Assembly (NCBI GenBank): GCA_039621445.1
Contig: CP154957.1
Span: 43,721,465-43,785,464 of the forward strand
Direction: 5' to 3'
DNA length: 64,000 bases
Source of the DNA: Euglena gracilis
Lineage: Eukaryota > Euglenida > Euglenophyceae > Euglenales
Part shown: in pieces, positions 23,301 to 35,579 of the stretch
How positions within the stretch are numbered: the stretch's first letter is position 1
How the letters are laid out: each line of letters begins with the position of its first letter
Notes under the pieces: generated by a model
Told to the model about the DNA's origin: nothing
The model's input: only the letters and a program-made list of their open reading frames with translations
Database searches by the model: none
Program-made: the position numbers and the translations under genes

Positions 23301-24005
23301 CGCCCACCCCAGGGTGTTAAGTGAGCGGGGGAGCGGGGTCTCGACCCCCCTCCAGGGGTTTTTTTAAGACCGGGGGGGAGGGGGGGTCCCCCCACCCACC
23401 CACCCACTGGGGGGTCCCCCGGGGGACCCACAAAAAAATGGCCGAAAATCGCGAAAAGTGCTAAAAATAGCACTTTTTCGGCGCCGAAAAGTATATCCCA
23501 CCCCCCTCCGGGCCCCCCCAGGGGGGGGGGGCTCGGCCGGACCCACCCACCCTACCCCCCCCGGGGGTCCACAACTAAAAAAACCCCTGCCCTCCTCCCT
23601 CCCCTTGTGCAAAGAATCTTCCAGCGCAAAGGACTGAAAATTTTGGGGTTGTTGAGAAAAGCGCAGAAATCGCGGTTTCCCGCACTTTTTTGAAAAAAAT
23701 CGGTCAAAACATGCACCAAATTTGTCATCTTTTCCGGCACTTTGCGCCGAAAATTTTTTTGGGTTATCCTCCCCCTCGCCCCCCTCGATCCGACCCCCCC
23801 CCCCCCGCAAAACCACTGCTCACTTAATCCCCTGGCCCGCCCGCTGCACTGTGGGGTCAACGGCGTCTGCGGGCACCGAGCCGTACATCGAAGGCGGCGG
23901 GGTGGCGGGCCTGCGAGAGACGCAGCAGTGGACGTCGGGGGTGGGGGTGCCCAGTTCGCGACCCACGTCAGCCGCAGCGGCGCCGCTGCCAGCTGCCGTG
24001 TGACT
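17350..24005 (-). CDS. Thaumatin-like protein with N-terminal extension and hydrophobic segment
   Basis: Exon islands read right to left in the canonical order of the thaumatin fold: 21995-22090 (RAFVFENHASFTVWVAS), 21665-21845 (RFWPRTGCRY), 20945-21045 (CDTGDCGS, the family signature region), 20617-20830 (TLAEFSL, DFYDLSNVDGYN, CGSPGC), 18600-18778 (HCLSICQAINSEH, FLCCDCG), 18085-18210 (NGLCEAVSTTCTYGCSPF) and 17350-17520 (NKQCPQAYSWQFNDDQSTYQ), with TAA at 17350-17352. Acidic-cleft residues (R in FWPRTGC, D in FYD and VDGYN, D in FNDD) and many cysteines are kept. Upstream islands at 22500-22625 (PKCQPGQLEIWGACRA), 22705-22810 (VLTALISGALFLLLSPPSAA, a signal anchor or membrane helix), 23168-23315 and 23835-24005 probably supply the N-terminus; their inclusion is less sure. 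The acidic cleft is linked to glucan binding in some members; substrate here is unknown. Confidence 0.85.
17641..18056. mobile_element. Inverted-repeat element with CCCCCTATGTCCAATGACC ends
   Basis: The left end CCCCCTATGTCCAATGACC (to 17663) is mirrored at the right by GGTCATTGGACATAGGGGGG and a second copy GGTCGTTGGACATAGGGGG (to about 18055). Internally GTCCTCTGACCGGGGG recurs at least three times. It has two GGCGC...GCGCC hairpins and no open frame. The target duplication is unclear. It lies in an intron of the thaumatin-like gene. Confidence 0.65.
19125..19325. repeat. Dispersed repeat with GGCCCGACAAAGCGC hairpin (copy a)
   Basis: The patch has the order CCCACCTAAA-AGTGGC, GTGACCGATTTTGGCCCGAC, AAAGCGCTGGGC, AAAAATTCGGC, AAAGCGGCGGAA. 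The same order recurs at 40795-40985 and, shortened, at 47650-47720. It is non-coding and intronic. Confidence 0.6.
20195..20255. repeat. Tandem 10-bp GGCCATTTTC repeat
   Basis: About five copies of a 10-bp unit (CGGCCATTTT) lie next to a G/C-run-rich patch (20325-20405) in a thaumatin-gene intron. Confidence 0.8.
21130..21545. repeat. A-rich tandem array of TGCAAAAAAA and an 80-90-bp unit
   Basis: Repeated ATGCAAAAAA words surround about three longer units ending CAGGGCAAAATATTTTATG or similar (near 21268, 21350 and 21445). Open frames across it are low-complexity artefacts. Confidence 0.75.
23353..23589. mobile_element. MITE-like element (hAT-like)
   Basis: The ends are CAGGGGTTTTTTTAAG (left) and AAAAAAACCCCTG (right). 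Flanking octamers CCCCCCTC and CCCTCCTC match at 7 of 8 positions. The interior is near-identical to 8171-8388 in several blocks and carries the TTCGGCGCCGAA palindrome. Length is 237 bp. It lies within the thaumatin-like gene. Confidence 0.8.
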
Positions 24006-24009
24006 GCCC

Positions 24010-25781
24010 ACTGTGAATTTCCATCAACGAAAGACCCATCATCAGCATACTTCACGCTACACTCTTTGTCCGCCGTCCAGACGGTCGGCCAAACACACAA
24101 ACCAGACCGTACCCCTCCACGAGCATATGACTTCTGTGAGGTTTGGAGGATCATACGTGGAACCCATGATGGCATATGAGAGGAAAGGATGGTTTCGCCC
24201 GCCCCTCATCTCCCTGAAAATGGCCACCTCTAAGGTTGTCGCCTTTGAGAAGTAGCCACCCAGGGCTGTAACCCCCCCTGGAAACTGGCAGTGCCCCCAC
24301 CACTGGCAGATATGCCAGGGTCGAATCGCATTACTTGCCCTGCCCAGGATGCTGTCAATGCTGTTCACAAAACTTGCCAATCCTCTGGTAGATTTTTGCA
24401 AAAAAAAAGGCATTGGCAATGGATGAAACACAGGATGTGTCCACCATTGTTTGAAAAGCATTGTGTCGACTTTGAAACCCAAAGAGGGCGTCGTTTTCCA
24501 CCATGGTGTGGTTGTTAGCTTCCCATCCGGGGTATCACCCCCCAGGCCCATTTCTTGACAGGAAGTTGTCGCCTTGTACTCGCTGCATTGTCAGGTGGGC
24601 TTCCTGGGAGTGGAAAGTGGAACTCCCTTTTCATCGAACGCAGCCACCCCCCCCCCACTTCTCCTTTTCATTTTTCTGGAAGCCGTTCATGCGGGTGGCG
24701 GTCAATGGTGGTGGGTGGCGGCCGGAGCAAACCTCCACCTGTGGAGGGGGATCTGCCTGACAAATGGAATTAACCATGGGGGAAACAAATGACGCGAGGG
24801 CACACGAAGAGCACATGGCTTCTTCAGTTGACAAAGGATAAGGCACAAGTGGGGTAGCGCCGCTGGAATAGAGATAGGGCAAAGAGTTCTTCATGCAGCG
24901 CGCAGCAGAAGACCGTGCCATCAGGTTCTGTTGCCTACTGATCCACAGGGCTCCTCTCAGCTTCAGGGAACCGCATCAGCTTCAGCAGTGCCATCAGCTG
25001 CGAGATGCATGACCCGGCCAGTCGGGGCACGGGTCATGTGCCAGAACCCCTTGGCGGGCCCCAATGTGTCACGGAGGCATAGCCAGGGCTACCACCACCA
25101 CCACCAGGCTGCTCCTGGTGTCCGCCCAGCCCTTTGGCCCATTGTGTTGATGTGTAAGCAATGCCACACGAACAGACCACCCATCCTGAAGCAAAGGTAG
25201 CACTCCTCCGCAGGGCCACAAACAACGAATCAGTTCATTTCTGTTTGTAGAGTCGTAAGTTGTGGTGCTTTTAAATGATCACCAGGAGGAAGTGGAGGTT
25301 GTCTAAAAACGCAGCTGAGGTTCCAGATCTGTTCACATCACACAATTTTTTACTTTTGTTCCTTGTGTTTCCAAAGAGTTGTTCTGTCACCTGTTGCCTG
25401 TGTTTGTCCAAAAGAGTTGTGTTCCCAAAAACATTAAAAACACAAAATTTTGTCAACAAACAAAATTAATGTCTGGTGTACGACTGGGAACGTTCCTTGT
25501 GTAGCTCCCCGGTAGTTATGCGGGCACTAATTAAAAGCCGCCATCATTTCACCCCCCTCTATACCACCCAACGTGTCCTGCCCACCAAATGACTTGTCTT
25601 TGCCCCTCAATGTGGGCCAAAAATGCTCCTTCGCATGGAAATATGCCGACCTTCTGCAAAAACTGGAGCTCGTGAAGCATATGCGCCACAACTTCAACTA
25701 AAACGGGCCAGTGAGACAGCCCTGGGTTACGGTGGCAACTTTTCACGACAAAATTCATTCATTGCCAACGTTTTCGCTTCT
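24010..25781. other. Spacer between the thaumatin-like and LRR genes
   Basis: No island has clear coding statistics. Open frames at 24057-24551 and 24631-24921 (minus) have ordinary composition and no recognised motif. Upstream exons of the thaumatin-like gene or transposon debris could be hidden here. Confidence 0.4.
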
Positions 25782-28069
25782 TCAGGAAAGGAGGAGGACA
25801 CCAGGGCAGACGAAGACGTAAATGGCAACGCCAACGACAAACATTGTGGGGGACACAGCCAGCGCCACGGCAGGTGGGCCCCGTTTGTTTCCCCAACACG
25901 ACGCACCGCGGCAGACCCACCACCGCCTCTCCCCGCCCAGAGGCACCCCCGCACCCCAAAACGGTCCGCACGGCGTGGCCTTCCTCCAGCACGGCCCCCT
26001 CCAGGGCCGGGTTGCCCCCGAGCAGGCAGGCGCGGAGGGCGGGCAGCGCCGCCACGTCCGGCGCCCGGCCCGCCAGGCGGTTGCCCCGCAGGTTGACGCG
26101 GCGCAGGCCGGGCAGCGGCGGGAAGGGGGGCGGGGCCGGGCCGCCCTCCGCCCGGCCGCCCGGCGGGGTCGGGCTCCCCTTCCCCGACCGTCGAAGGGGT
26201 CCTGCGTTCCGGTGTTGAAGGATCGTGTTCGGCCCGTCGGCAGCGCCGCCAAGCCCGGCCCTTTGTTGTTGTTTCCCAGGGTTGACCGCCCCCCCACCCA
26301 TGACTACTGACCTCCCTGCCTTCTTCTGATTAACGGGGGGGGCATAGCTCGAACAAGAACCACAAGAAAGCCAGAGGACAAAAAAAAACTTTTCGCTCCT
26401 CAAGCTGTCTGATGAAAGGGTGATCTGAAAATGGGAAATCAGACAATTTTGTGTGACGTAGGACATGATTTTTGCCAATGAAAAGAGATTCTGTTCTAAG
26501 GCACCCCCTCCTTCCATTGTTATTGTCTGCAAATGAAGCAAAACCTTTTCATTGGAACCACTGAAAGCCGTGATTTTTAGCAAGTTATGGCCTGGATCAC
26601 TGTAGAAACCCTTGCAATCGTCATGAAAACATCCAAAAGGGTGAAAACTAGGAAAATTCTAGGAAAACTGCATATTGTCCACATCCAACAATGTAGAAAC
26701 TTTTTCATCCAACTCCATCACCTCCTCCTCTGCAGTTGTGCCTGAAGCTATACCTATCTTACGGCTGGGCAAACGTCTCCGTGCCAAGCAACCCATCTCC
26801 TTCATAGGGGTCATCCGCAGCTGCGAGCGGCCACAGAGGACAGCCCGGGCAGCCGCCCCGTCATGTTGTTGGCCGGCAGCTCCAGCTGTTCGACAGTGGG
26901 ACCAGGACGCCCTCGCGGAGGTCCGTACAACTGAAATACGGTGTGTCTCTCAGGCGTGCCGGCCTGAACGAGGGGCGGGGCAGCTTTTTTCCCACACCTC
27001 GAGGCAATCAATCAGCAGCCCCACACTTTGTGGCCCCGCTCGCTTGCAAGGCCGCACTCCCCGCAATGGTTTCCAGCTGCATCCTTACGGCGACGGGAAC
27101 GGGTCCTTTGGGAGAGAGGGGGAAAAAACGCCCTGTGCGGTGCCACAGGGAGTGCACGTGACGCCGTGCCAAGCGCACACGTCAGGGGACAGCCAACCGT
27201 CGGCCCGCGTCCAGTGTGGCCCACCCAAGGCGGCGTACAACTCCTCCAGCCACTGCCCAGTGCAGAAGGCGGCTGCTCAACAAAAGGCATGCGCGCAACC
27301 CACACCAACGCGCCCACACACAACACACAAACACACAAACACACAAATTGCACACGCAGACACACGCGCGCACGAGGAGAGGGTGACCAATCCAGCTGAT
27401 CTGCCTCCCTTTTCTGCGGAATTGGACGGTCTGTCCAACACCACCTGTCCCAAGGTGTGCAGGCAACGCTCCTTAAGCGTCATAGGCAGGTGGAATTTAT
27501 AAGTGTGTTTATTTCAGTGAACTTGGCTGCTTTGGGGTGTTTGCAAGATGCCTTCAGAAAATTTTTTAACTAAGTCCAGATGTGTGATGAAATGATACAT
27601 CTAAGCAGGGTGATGGTGTTTCTTGGACCTTCCTGGAGAGGGGGAAGGTGGCGCTATGCAGCAGCAGAATAAAAAAAATGCACGCCCCAGAACAGTGAAG
27701 GAAAAAAACGACGGCAAGATAATGTCCAAAAAAATGTCATATTTTGGCAGGTGAACTGGGGGGGGAGTGACTTCTGGCATCCTCCAAAGTATTAAAAAAA
27801 AGTGTTTTTATTGACTTCCTAATTTTCGACTGTGTTAAACAGGCTGGCCCTCAGGCCTTAGGGTAATCCGTGTTTCCGGAACGTGCAAAGCGTGCCACAC
27901 ACAACGCACACAGCACCGGCAGTCATTTCCAGCTACACACGGCATGGCAGGCCGAGGACTGCTGGCCACCACCTGTCAGGGTCACTGGGTCGAAGCCGGC
28001 CGAGGAAGCCGGGACACACAGCGCCAGGAAGACTGCAAGGACGACATGGATGGGCCCCCGCTTGCCCAT
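25782..28069 (-). CDS. Secreted or membrane-anchored leucine-rich-repeat protein
   Basis: Five exons form a plausible complete gene. Exon 1 (about 27990-28069) begins with ATG at 28069 and encodes a signal peptide (MGKRGPIHVVLAVFLALCV). It ends at a CAG/GTGG donor. Exon 2 (about 27150-27285) follows an AG acceptor and keeps the frame. It encodes a plant-type LRR N-terminal cap (LEELYAALGGPHW, then DVCAWHGVTC). Exon 3 (26825-26928, after TTTCAG) gives VEQLELPANNMTGRLPGLS. Exon 4 (25960-26150) gives LRRVNLRGNRLAG and ACLLGGNPALEG. The last exon (25782-25880) encodes a C-terminal hydrophobic helix (MFVVGVAIYVFVCPGVLLL) and TGA at 25782-25784. No kinase or other signalling domain follows. The layout resembles a small receptor-like LRR protein at the cell surface; the ligand is unknown. 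Edges of exons 2 to 4 are approximate. Confidence 0.75.
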
Positions 28070-31000
28070 CCCTGCCTGCGAGAGGGGAGATTGGCACAGT
28101 GCAGCAGGGCTTGCAAGTCGGCGGCACTTGCAGTTGGAAGAACAAAGCCGGTAAGAAAGATGAGAAAAGAAAAGGCCTTCTCCGCTCAAATGCACACAGC
28201 CTTAGCGGCAATCCAAACAACCCCCTTGTGCTGAGGCGGTCTACAACGCACTTGGCTCATAACAGTGGACTTGCCTTGCAATTGCGCAATCCAAACATTT
28301 CCGAGCGTATGGCCTTTGGGGTCGTTTTTGGGTCCCGTTTTGGATGAAAGCACATGTCTCAAACCTATAATTATCAATTTCGAAGCTTTCAACATCAAAC
28401 CACGACAACAGCATTGGGCAGTACGTGAAAGTACGTCCCATCAATCTGCGGACTTTGTGGTCTCAGCTCCGAAGGGTATCCACTCGGTGACAATGCTGCC
28501 AGAATGCCCGCTTTTTGAGAACGAAATGAGAGGCTCGGAGGTGCCGTCAGGTTTTGTTGTCAATTTGAAGGTTACTGCAAAGGGGGTTGAACAGAGGCAT
28601 TTTAAACCAACCAAAAAAAGCTTAAATCCTCAGCCATTGTAGTAACATCACTGGGGTCTGTTTTCACACACCAGAATACACACTCAGCTAAAGCTGCTGG
28701 AAAAGACATGCAAATGTGGTGCCCGACGAAAGGGTTGCGATGGCTATTGCTTTTCAGACGTCGAAATATTACTCCTGTTTCACGGCTGGAGAGCAGATGT
28801 TTAAGAGATTTAAAATGCCTGTCAGGGGACATGGTGAATGACACCTGATCATGCATGATACAGGAAACCTCTGAGAGGCGAAATACCGCTTCAGCAAAAG
28901 GTTTTGGTGAGAATAAATGAACCGAATGACTTGCCCAATTGCGCAAACAAAAGCTAAATGTGCACACAAACAAATTAAAAATTAAATCACTTGCGCACTG
29001 CGCATTGCGCAAATCAGGTACAAAATAATTCTTCATTCCCCATGGTTCCTGGGATACATAAAGAAAGACTTGACTTTATGTACTCCACATCAAGCAAGAG
29101 ACCTGTTTTTTAAATTATTGCTCACCGTGTTCTCCATGAACGCCCATCCCTGCCGTAATCTCCCACAGCAGATATACGGACAGAACCCCCAGCAGCTTGA
29201 TTTCCCATGAAAACCAGGGAGGGAGGGACATTACTCAGTATCAAGCATGCATTTAGGAAATAAAAAAAAAACTGATCACAGAAACTCCTTTCTGCAATTG
29301 CGCAAATGTTTCTACTGTTTCAATATTCCATGAAATGACGATTCACCCCATATTTTCATGGGAAAAGCAAAGAACAATCTTCTCTCCTCCGGAAACGTTG
29401 ACAAGGACACTCCAAAACACCTTGGATTTTCTTTTCAACCCTCCACCGTGTATTTTCTTCACCGGTGCAGGGGAAGGTAAAAAGAGGCTTTTGCAGAAAT
29501 CTCTTTCACAGGGTTTTCATCGGTTTGAAAAATAAAAACAGGGGGCCTATGTTTCACGAGGTTTTGGGCACGCTCCGAGCAACCAATTTTTTACCGACCC
29601 CCCCCCCCGGGGGGGGGGGAGGGGGGTCACTCCACTCTTCGAAAAACCAGTTAGTCACTTTTTTTCAGGAAACCAGCCAGTCATCCCTTGGGGGGGGGGG
29701 GGTAGGCCGAAGTGATTGTCTGGCTCCGAGGTTGCCAGCACCAAGAGAAGAAAAAAAATATCCCAACAACTGCCAATCAGCACCTTTTTCGCATTTTTCA
29801 CATGTTTTCGTGGCACTTGGACTGCAAAACATCGTCTCTGTCGATCCCCGAAAAGGTGCCACCAGCAGGGGAAAAAAATCAGGTTTTTGCGAAGAAAAAC
29901 CCTTTTTGCGACGAGAAATGAAAGAGAAAAATTTGTTTCTTCGTTTTGCGCAATTGTGCAAAGAAACCCCAAGAAAGCTTAACTACCAAGCAGACTGTGG
30001 TCAGTTGTGATCATCCAAAGTTTTTTCATTTTTCGTTTTTCATTTTTTTTTTCATTTTTTTCATTTTTCAAAAATCAAATACCAAACTCTTGACAAATGG
30101 TGGTCATTTATGCAATTAACATTTATTTTTGGCGTATTTTAAACTTAACTTTATTTCTTCCAATTAAAACATCCCATGCCTTAATTTCTGAACCTTTTTT
30201 ATATAATAATCTCATTATTTTTCAAGTTTTCTAGAGAATTAATTTTATAGGATGACACAAACTCGTGGGCATTGAAAACAACTTGGGGGGTGCCTTGAGC
30301 TTTGGGGTGCCTGACCATAGCAGGCACCTCCTGGTGCCTGCCAACCAAGCCAATTTCCATTTCCCTTCACCATTTTCAGGCACTGAAAATGCGTGGGGTG
30401 GGTGTACCACTATCCACTCCAAAACCCAACCCCCCCCCCCCCGACAGTTTGAAAGCACCTGACCAGCCCCCCCTGAAGAAGGGTGGGGATGATGAAGAGG
30501 GGTTTGCTGAATAGTCCCAAAAGAAAAGTGTAAACACCTGAAATAAACTGACGGGCCCTTTGTGCCAGTGCCCAAATGATATGTCACGGGGGAAGGCAAA
30601 AAAAAAGATGGCTCCAGTCTCTCAAAAGTGCTGAAAATTGTGCCCAAGTAACCTGGTGGCTCCAGTAAAAATGACTCCAGTTTCCTGGCACCTTGCCAGA
30701 TTTTGGCAGGGTACAGGGCATGTGACGCTGCCCGGGAGATTGGTTCCAGTTGGGTAAGACATTATGGGGTGGATCAGTTTCGAATACATCACACGGACGC
30801 ATAGAAGTGAAAAGTCCACGGCTTAACATGTTGAGTGAAGGGGTGGTAAGGAATAAAAGAGGGCTATACAGGGGATGTTCGGGAAGGGCAAGGGGCAAGG
30901 GGGGAGGAGAGGGATGCCCAATGAGGAGGCGATGCGGAGGGGCGAGACACATCCCCCAACAACGTATGGGGCGTATGCTGTGCAGGGAGGTGGAGCAGCC

Positions 31001-31160
31001 GTGAGGGAGGGCCTCTAGCGGGGGTTTGCTCTGTTGCTTTCAGTCAGGACTATTGCGGAGCCTGCCACTACGCAAGCCACGCTCGGCTGCTGGCAGAAAG
31101 GCATTGGGCGGTGAGAAGGGTAGAGGGGGGGGTCCGGAACGACGTTCGATTGGGTTAGGG
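28070..31160. other. Non-coding spacer, 3.1 kb
   Basis: The sequence is AT-richer than the gene blocks, with no high-GC3 island. It contains a G/C-run patch at 29595-29630, a TTTTTCATTT-rich patch at 30015-30075 and TTGCGCAATTGCGCAA-like words around 28270-29300. Modest open frames (28602-29036 minus; 29465-30010 plus) lack motifs. It should include the LRR gene upstream region and the 3' end of the next gene. Confidence 0.45.
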
Positions 31161-31927
31161 TCAGGACCCCTTCTTCTCCGCCTTCTCCGACTTCTTGTCC
31201 GCCTTTTTGTCCAGCGACAGCCCCCCCTTCTTGGGGGACTCGTCGTCCTTGGAGCCTAGGTGCAGCCCATGCTTCACCTTCCGCCCGAGCTCCCGCACCT
31301 TCGCCCGGAAGCCCTTCTTCTTCTTCTTCTTCGACTTTGACTTGCTGCCTGCGCCTTTCGCCCCGTCTCCAGGGCTGTCCGGGAAGGCCTGCGAGGGGGA
31401 GTGGACGGACCTCCCCCACCCACCAGGACGGGGGTCCCCACCCACCACCCATACGCTTTCCGGGATTCCCGGCCAGCCCTGGCCGTCACCGCCAGCCCCG
31501 CCGGACTCGTCGCTGCTGTCGTCCGACCCGTCCGAGCCGTCGGAGCCGTCCTCCCCGCCCCCCTCCTCCCCGTCCGCGTCACCATTCGCCCCCTCTCCCT
31601 TCTTCTTGTCTGCGGCGGAGACTGCCGGCGACGTGTCATCTGAGCACAGTGCGCAGATGTATGTGTTAGGGCAAATGTCATAATAAAAGCTCCAATAGGC
31701 AGGGTTGCAAAGGAAGGCTGGGGGGGGGGGGGTAGTCGTATTACCATTTTGGATGACTGGCAGAAAGCACATGCTTGTTCGTTGCTTGTTTGCTTGTTTG
31801 ATGTTAGTTTGTTTGTGAATCAGTTACTTAGATTAGTTGGGCAGTTGGTTAGTTAGTTAATTCGTTCGTTCGTTCGTCCGTTGGTTGTTGGTAAATGCGC
31901 AACAGCAGCAAAAAAACAACAGGCGCT

Positions 31928-31958
<31 letters not shown>

Positions 31959-33763
31959 AATAACTGACTGACTGCCTGACTGACTGCCTGCCTGACTAAC
32001 GGACGGACGGACGGACGGACTGACTGACTACCTGCCTGCCTGCCTGCCTGCCTGCCTTGCCTGACTGACTGGTTGACTCACTGGTTGCTTGGCAATCAGT
32101 GGTGGGCGCGACCGGACCCACGGGGTGGCAGGGGGTGGGCAACGACAGGGGCAGCTCCCGGCCACGGGCGGCCTTCCCCAGCAGCTCATCCACCCGCTGG
32201 GACGCCTCCTGGGAGATGTCGTTGCCACTCATGCCCCGCCAGGGCCGGACCCACGTGGTCCTTCTGCAACGGGGTTGGACAATATCTGAGCATTGTTTGG
32301 GGCCGTTTGGGCCAGGGTGAACCTCTCTCTGTCTGTGTCAAAATGTACCCACGGGGCCCTATCTCCCCCCGCACGATGTTTTGCTGCCTACACGCCTGGC
32401 TCGTGTGTGGGTTGCTTACAAGCCCAAAGCACCCAATTTGGGTCATTTTGAAAATGGAAAAAAAAACAAATGCAATTCTTGGCAGTCGGAATTGAAGCCC
32501 TTGGAATGCCCATCCAACAAAAAATTCCTTTTTTTTTCTCAGGCTGTTTATTGGGCTGATTTCAAAACTGACGTTCCCAAAATATCCCAGAAACTAATGA
32601 GATTATAACTGGCTACAAATAAATGCGCCCCTGGGCTGAGGGCTCCCACGGGCCCAGCAGGCGAGGCCTACCCTGGGCCCAACTCCCGAAGGGCGGTCCG
32701 GACCACCCAGCTCTCCACGAGGGCGATCGTCCCCGCGTCCCCGATCTCGTTGCGCTCCACATTGAGTGCCTTCATCGTGGTGTTGACCCGCAGCATTTCG
32801 GCCGGGCCCAGGGGTAGCCGGGGTAAGACACCAGCCCCCCCCCCCAGCGTCCGCGTGTCCTTTTTGCTTAGCCTCTGGCAAGGGAAAGAGAGGCAGAGAA
32901 ATGGACTACCCCCCCCTGAATGGAAGCCCCCCCCCCAGATTTTGACGATTGGTCCAAAAGAACCCCCCCTTCACATGCAGTGCACGAGTGAAGAGGAAAA
33001 TCCCGAATGGAGCCCCCTCCCCCTTTTCGACCAATGGTCCGAACAGAAGCCCCGGGGGGGGGGGGGCTGCTATTCAGGGGGGGAGGGTCACGACCTCAGG
33101 TTCTGCGAAGCAGGAACTGCACACCGAACGCCCCCTTGGAAACCATCACCCCAGGACCCTGAAGGGTTTGCGGGTGTGAGTTCCTTGGGGGTGGGCAGGT
33201 TGGTCCCAGAGGTGCTGCCCTCGGAGGTCTGCGCACAGGTTTCGGGTGACCCTCCAGCACATCCCGGCAGCACACCCGCCTCAGACAGGCCTTCCTGGTT
33301 GTCCAACCCATCCCGCAAAGGGAGGCCGATGGTGAGGACCGGCGCCGGCCAACCTCTGCCCAGCGCCACCGCCCCGTCGGGCCCCACCACGTTGGCGATG
33401 AGGTTCAGCCGCTTCAGCGTGGCGTTGGTCTTCAGGCTCTCCGCCAGGGCGATGGCCCCCTCGTGGGCGGCAGGGCGGGGCTCCCGATGGACAGGGAAAG
33501 AATGGGGGGAGGGGGGTGTGGTTCCATCTCTTTGTACTTGGGAGGCTACACTCCTGCACCGGTGCGTTGAAGTTTCAGATGGGGCACGTGGAACGCTGAG
33601 TGTGTGCGTGGAGGTTTTGCAAAGGTGATCACACACTTTTTTATCTGGTTCTGCTGCCAGCGAAGAAAAAATCCCAGCTGAGTGGTCTGGCACGGATTCA
33701 GGCTGCAGATGAAAACATTATGTCAATTTTCTCACTGCAGCAAACCATCTTTGGCCCTCATTT

Positions 33764-33795
<32 letters not shown>

Positions 33796-34935
33796 TGTGT
33801 GTTGTGTGTGCTGTGTGTTGTGTGTGTATGTGTGGGGGGGTGCCTGCAAAGGAACGGGGGCTGACATCCACCCCCCCCCCGCCCTGGGTGTGGATGTCGT
33901 TGTCCTCCAGGTCCAGCGTCTGCAGCGTCGTGTTGACCCGCAGCATGGCGGCCAGTGCCTCCGCCCCGGCGACGCGCACGTTGCTGGACCGGATGGTGAG
34001 TTCCTTCAGCGTCGCGTTGGTCTCCAGCGCCTTCGCCAGCTCAGTGTTGCCATGGCGGTGCTGGGGCTGCCTGTCCGTGAAGAGAATGATTGATAGAGTG
34101 ATTGACTAGTTTTTGGCTCGAGCCAGGAGGAGTTGGCAAGAAACCACCAAAGTGAGCGCCCAAGGAAGGGGTCAGCCCATGACTAAGTCACTGTGTGATT
34201 CAGAGCAACAATTGCCGTCGAATGGGCACCGACTATCTACATCACAGTGCGCAATGAAAATATCCAGTATGGACCGCCCCCTCCCCCAAAAAGCAGTGCT
34301 TCAAACGTTCCAGTGGCTCAACACAAACGCCCACCCCAACGCCCTGCACGGCCCTGCCCAGCGCCGTCGTCCCCCACGTCGCCCCCCTCGATGCTCAGCA
34401 TCTGTAGCGTCTGGTTTTGGGCGAGGAAGTCCGCCAGCAGCTTGCAGCCGGGGGCGGCCAACACCTGGGCGTCCGGCGCAGGCCGCTGTTCACCGGCTGG
34501 GGGGGGGGGTTGGGCCCGACACAAATAAAATATTTGGGAAATCGGCCATTGGGAGAAAGGATGGCCACAACAGCACCCACCCACCGAAGGATGTGCGAGG
34601 AGTTAAGAACTGCTTGGATCAAAACCACCTTTCCGTTCCACGTGCCTGTCTTTGGTCCCATTGGCGGGGTTCCACAGTTTTGTTTGAAATAACAAAACGT
34701 TTAATAAAGTCATAAAGTTGTTATAAAAAAATGACGTTTTGTTCAAAATAACAGCCTGGCCCGGCACCTGCCCCTTGACGTGGTTCAGGGCGAGGGACAG
34801 GAAGCCCTTGTCCTTCGCCGGCAGCCCCGCCAGCAGCGCCTTCAGCCCGTCCTCCGTCAGCTCGTCGTACTCCACGATGAGAGCCCGCAGCTTGGGCGCC
34901 GTCTTGACCCGCGCCACGAGGGCCGAGCCCAGGCA
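31161..34935 (-). CDS. RNI/NLRC3-type leucine-rich-repeat protein with acidic then basic C-terminal tail
   Basis: Exon islands, right to left: 34755-34935 (ALVARVKTAPKLRALIVEYD), 34355-34500 (GCKLLADFLAQNQTLQMLSI), 33885-34045 (ALAAMLRVNTTLQTLDLEDN), 33335-33470 (ALAESLKTNATLKRLNLIAN), 32660-32820 (LRVNTTMKALNVERNEIGD), 32115-32235 (SQEASQRVDELLGKAARGRE), 31455-31645 (acidic, GSDGSDGSDDSSDESG) and 31161-31385 (lysine-rich, KSKSKKKKKKGFRAKVREL), with TGA at 31161-31163. The repeat core L-x(4-5)-N-TL-x-x-L-x-L-x-x-N matches the ribonuclease-inhibitor-like LRRs of NLRC3/NOD3-type proteins, which act as protein-binding surfaces. No NACHT or death domain was seen. The 5' end is not found and may lie right of 34935. 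The charged tail suggests a nucleic-acid or acidic-partner contact; that is inference. Confidence 0.75.
31925..32070. repeat. (CAG)n followed by GGAC and CTGC tetranucleotide repeats
   Basis: About nine CAG units (31930-31957) are followed by ACTGACTGC, GGACGGACGGAC and CCTGCCTGCCTG tracts. They lie in an intron of the RNI-type LRR gene. Confidence 0.9.
33767..33835. repeat. (TG)n microsatellite
   Basis: A TGTGTGTG tract with TGTTGTG interruptions lies in an intron of the RNI-type LRR gene. Confidence 0.9.
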
Positions 34936-35579
34936 GGGCCCGCGGCTACCCGGACGCCGGGAGTGTGCCAAAATGCCCAGCCAGGAGAGTACTCCGGTGC
35001 TCCGGGAGTACTCCAGGAAAGGGCCCGTGGCAGTAACGTACTCGTCGGGAGGGAGGTCCAACGGCCCCGCGGGGTTTGGCTGCGGTCAAATGAATCTTTG
35101 GTGTGCAGCCTGGCCGCCGTCTGCTGGATGTGGGCCGGAAGTAAAGGACGGCTGGATGGCCCGGGTCTACCGCAAAAATGGAATCCTGCTGAGGAGGTTA
35201 CCTGCCGGAGGCTCCAGGGAGGCTCGGGTAACCAGTTTTGTATACAGGCCGACAGTGGGACAGGAGGAGTGCAGTGATGCAATGCGTGGTGCTGCAGACT
35301 CGGAATGCATGAATCAGCAGTTGCTCACCGGGGATGTGGCATGGGATACTGCAGGCACAGCGAGGCACAAGAGCTTAACCGAAACTGAAAATGAATTTAT
35401 TCAGGCAGAAATGTACCTAAATTAATTGCCGCAACTTTTAATCCTGGATTGCACCGAAGTGTCTTCAACCAGGCGAACGAACAGTCACGTGGGGAGAGGG
35501 GGTAGGAAAACTGCATGGCAGCATGGATGTGATGTTGCAAAAACAAAGGCCACGTGAAATCCAAAGTGGTGTTCATTTG

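Noticed and set aside
22489-23367. 292-codon plus-strand frame
   Set aside because: It runs antisense to better-supported minus-strand islands of the thaumatin-like gene and through intron sequence.
28602-29036. Minus-strand 144-codon frame as a transposase or host gene
   Set aside because: Ordinary AT-balanced composition, no catalytic motif, no similar frame elsewhere in the window.
34100-34120. Possible dinoflagellate spliced-leader relic (TTTTTGGCTCGAGCC)
   Set aside because: Only the GGCTC core resembles the leader; the upstream CCGTAGCCA part is absent.
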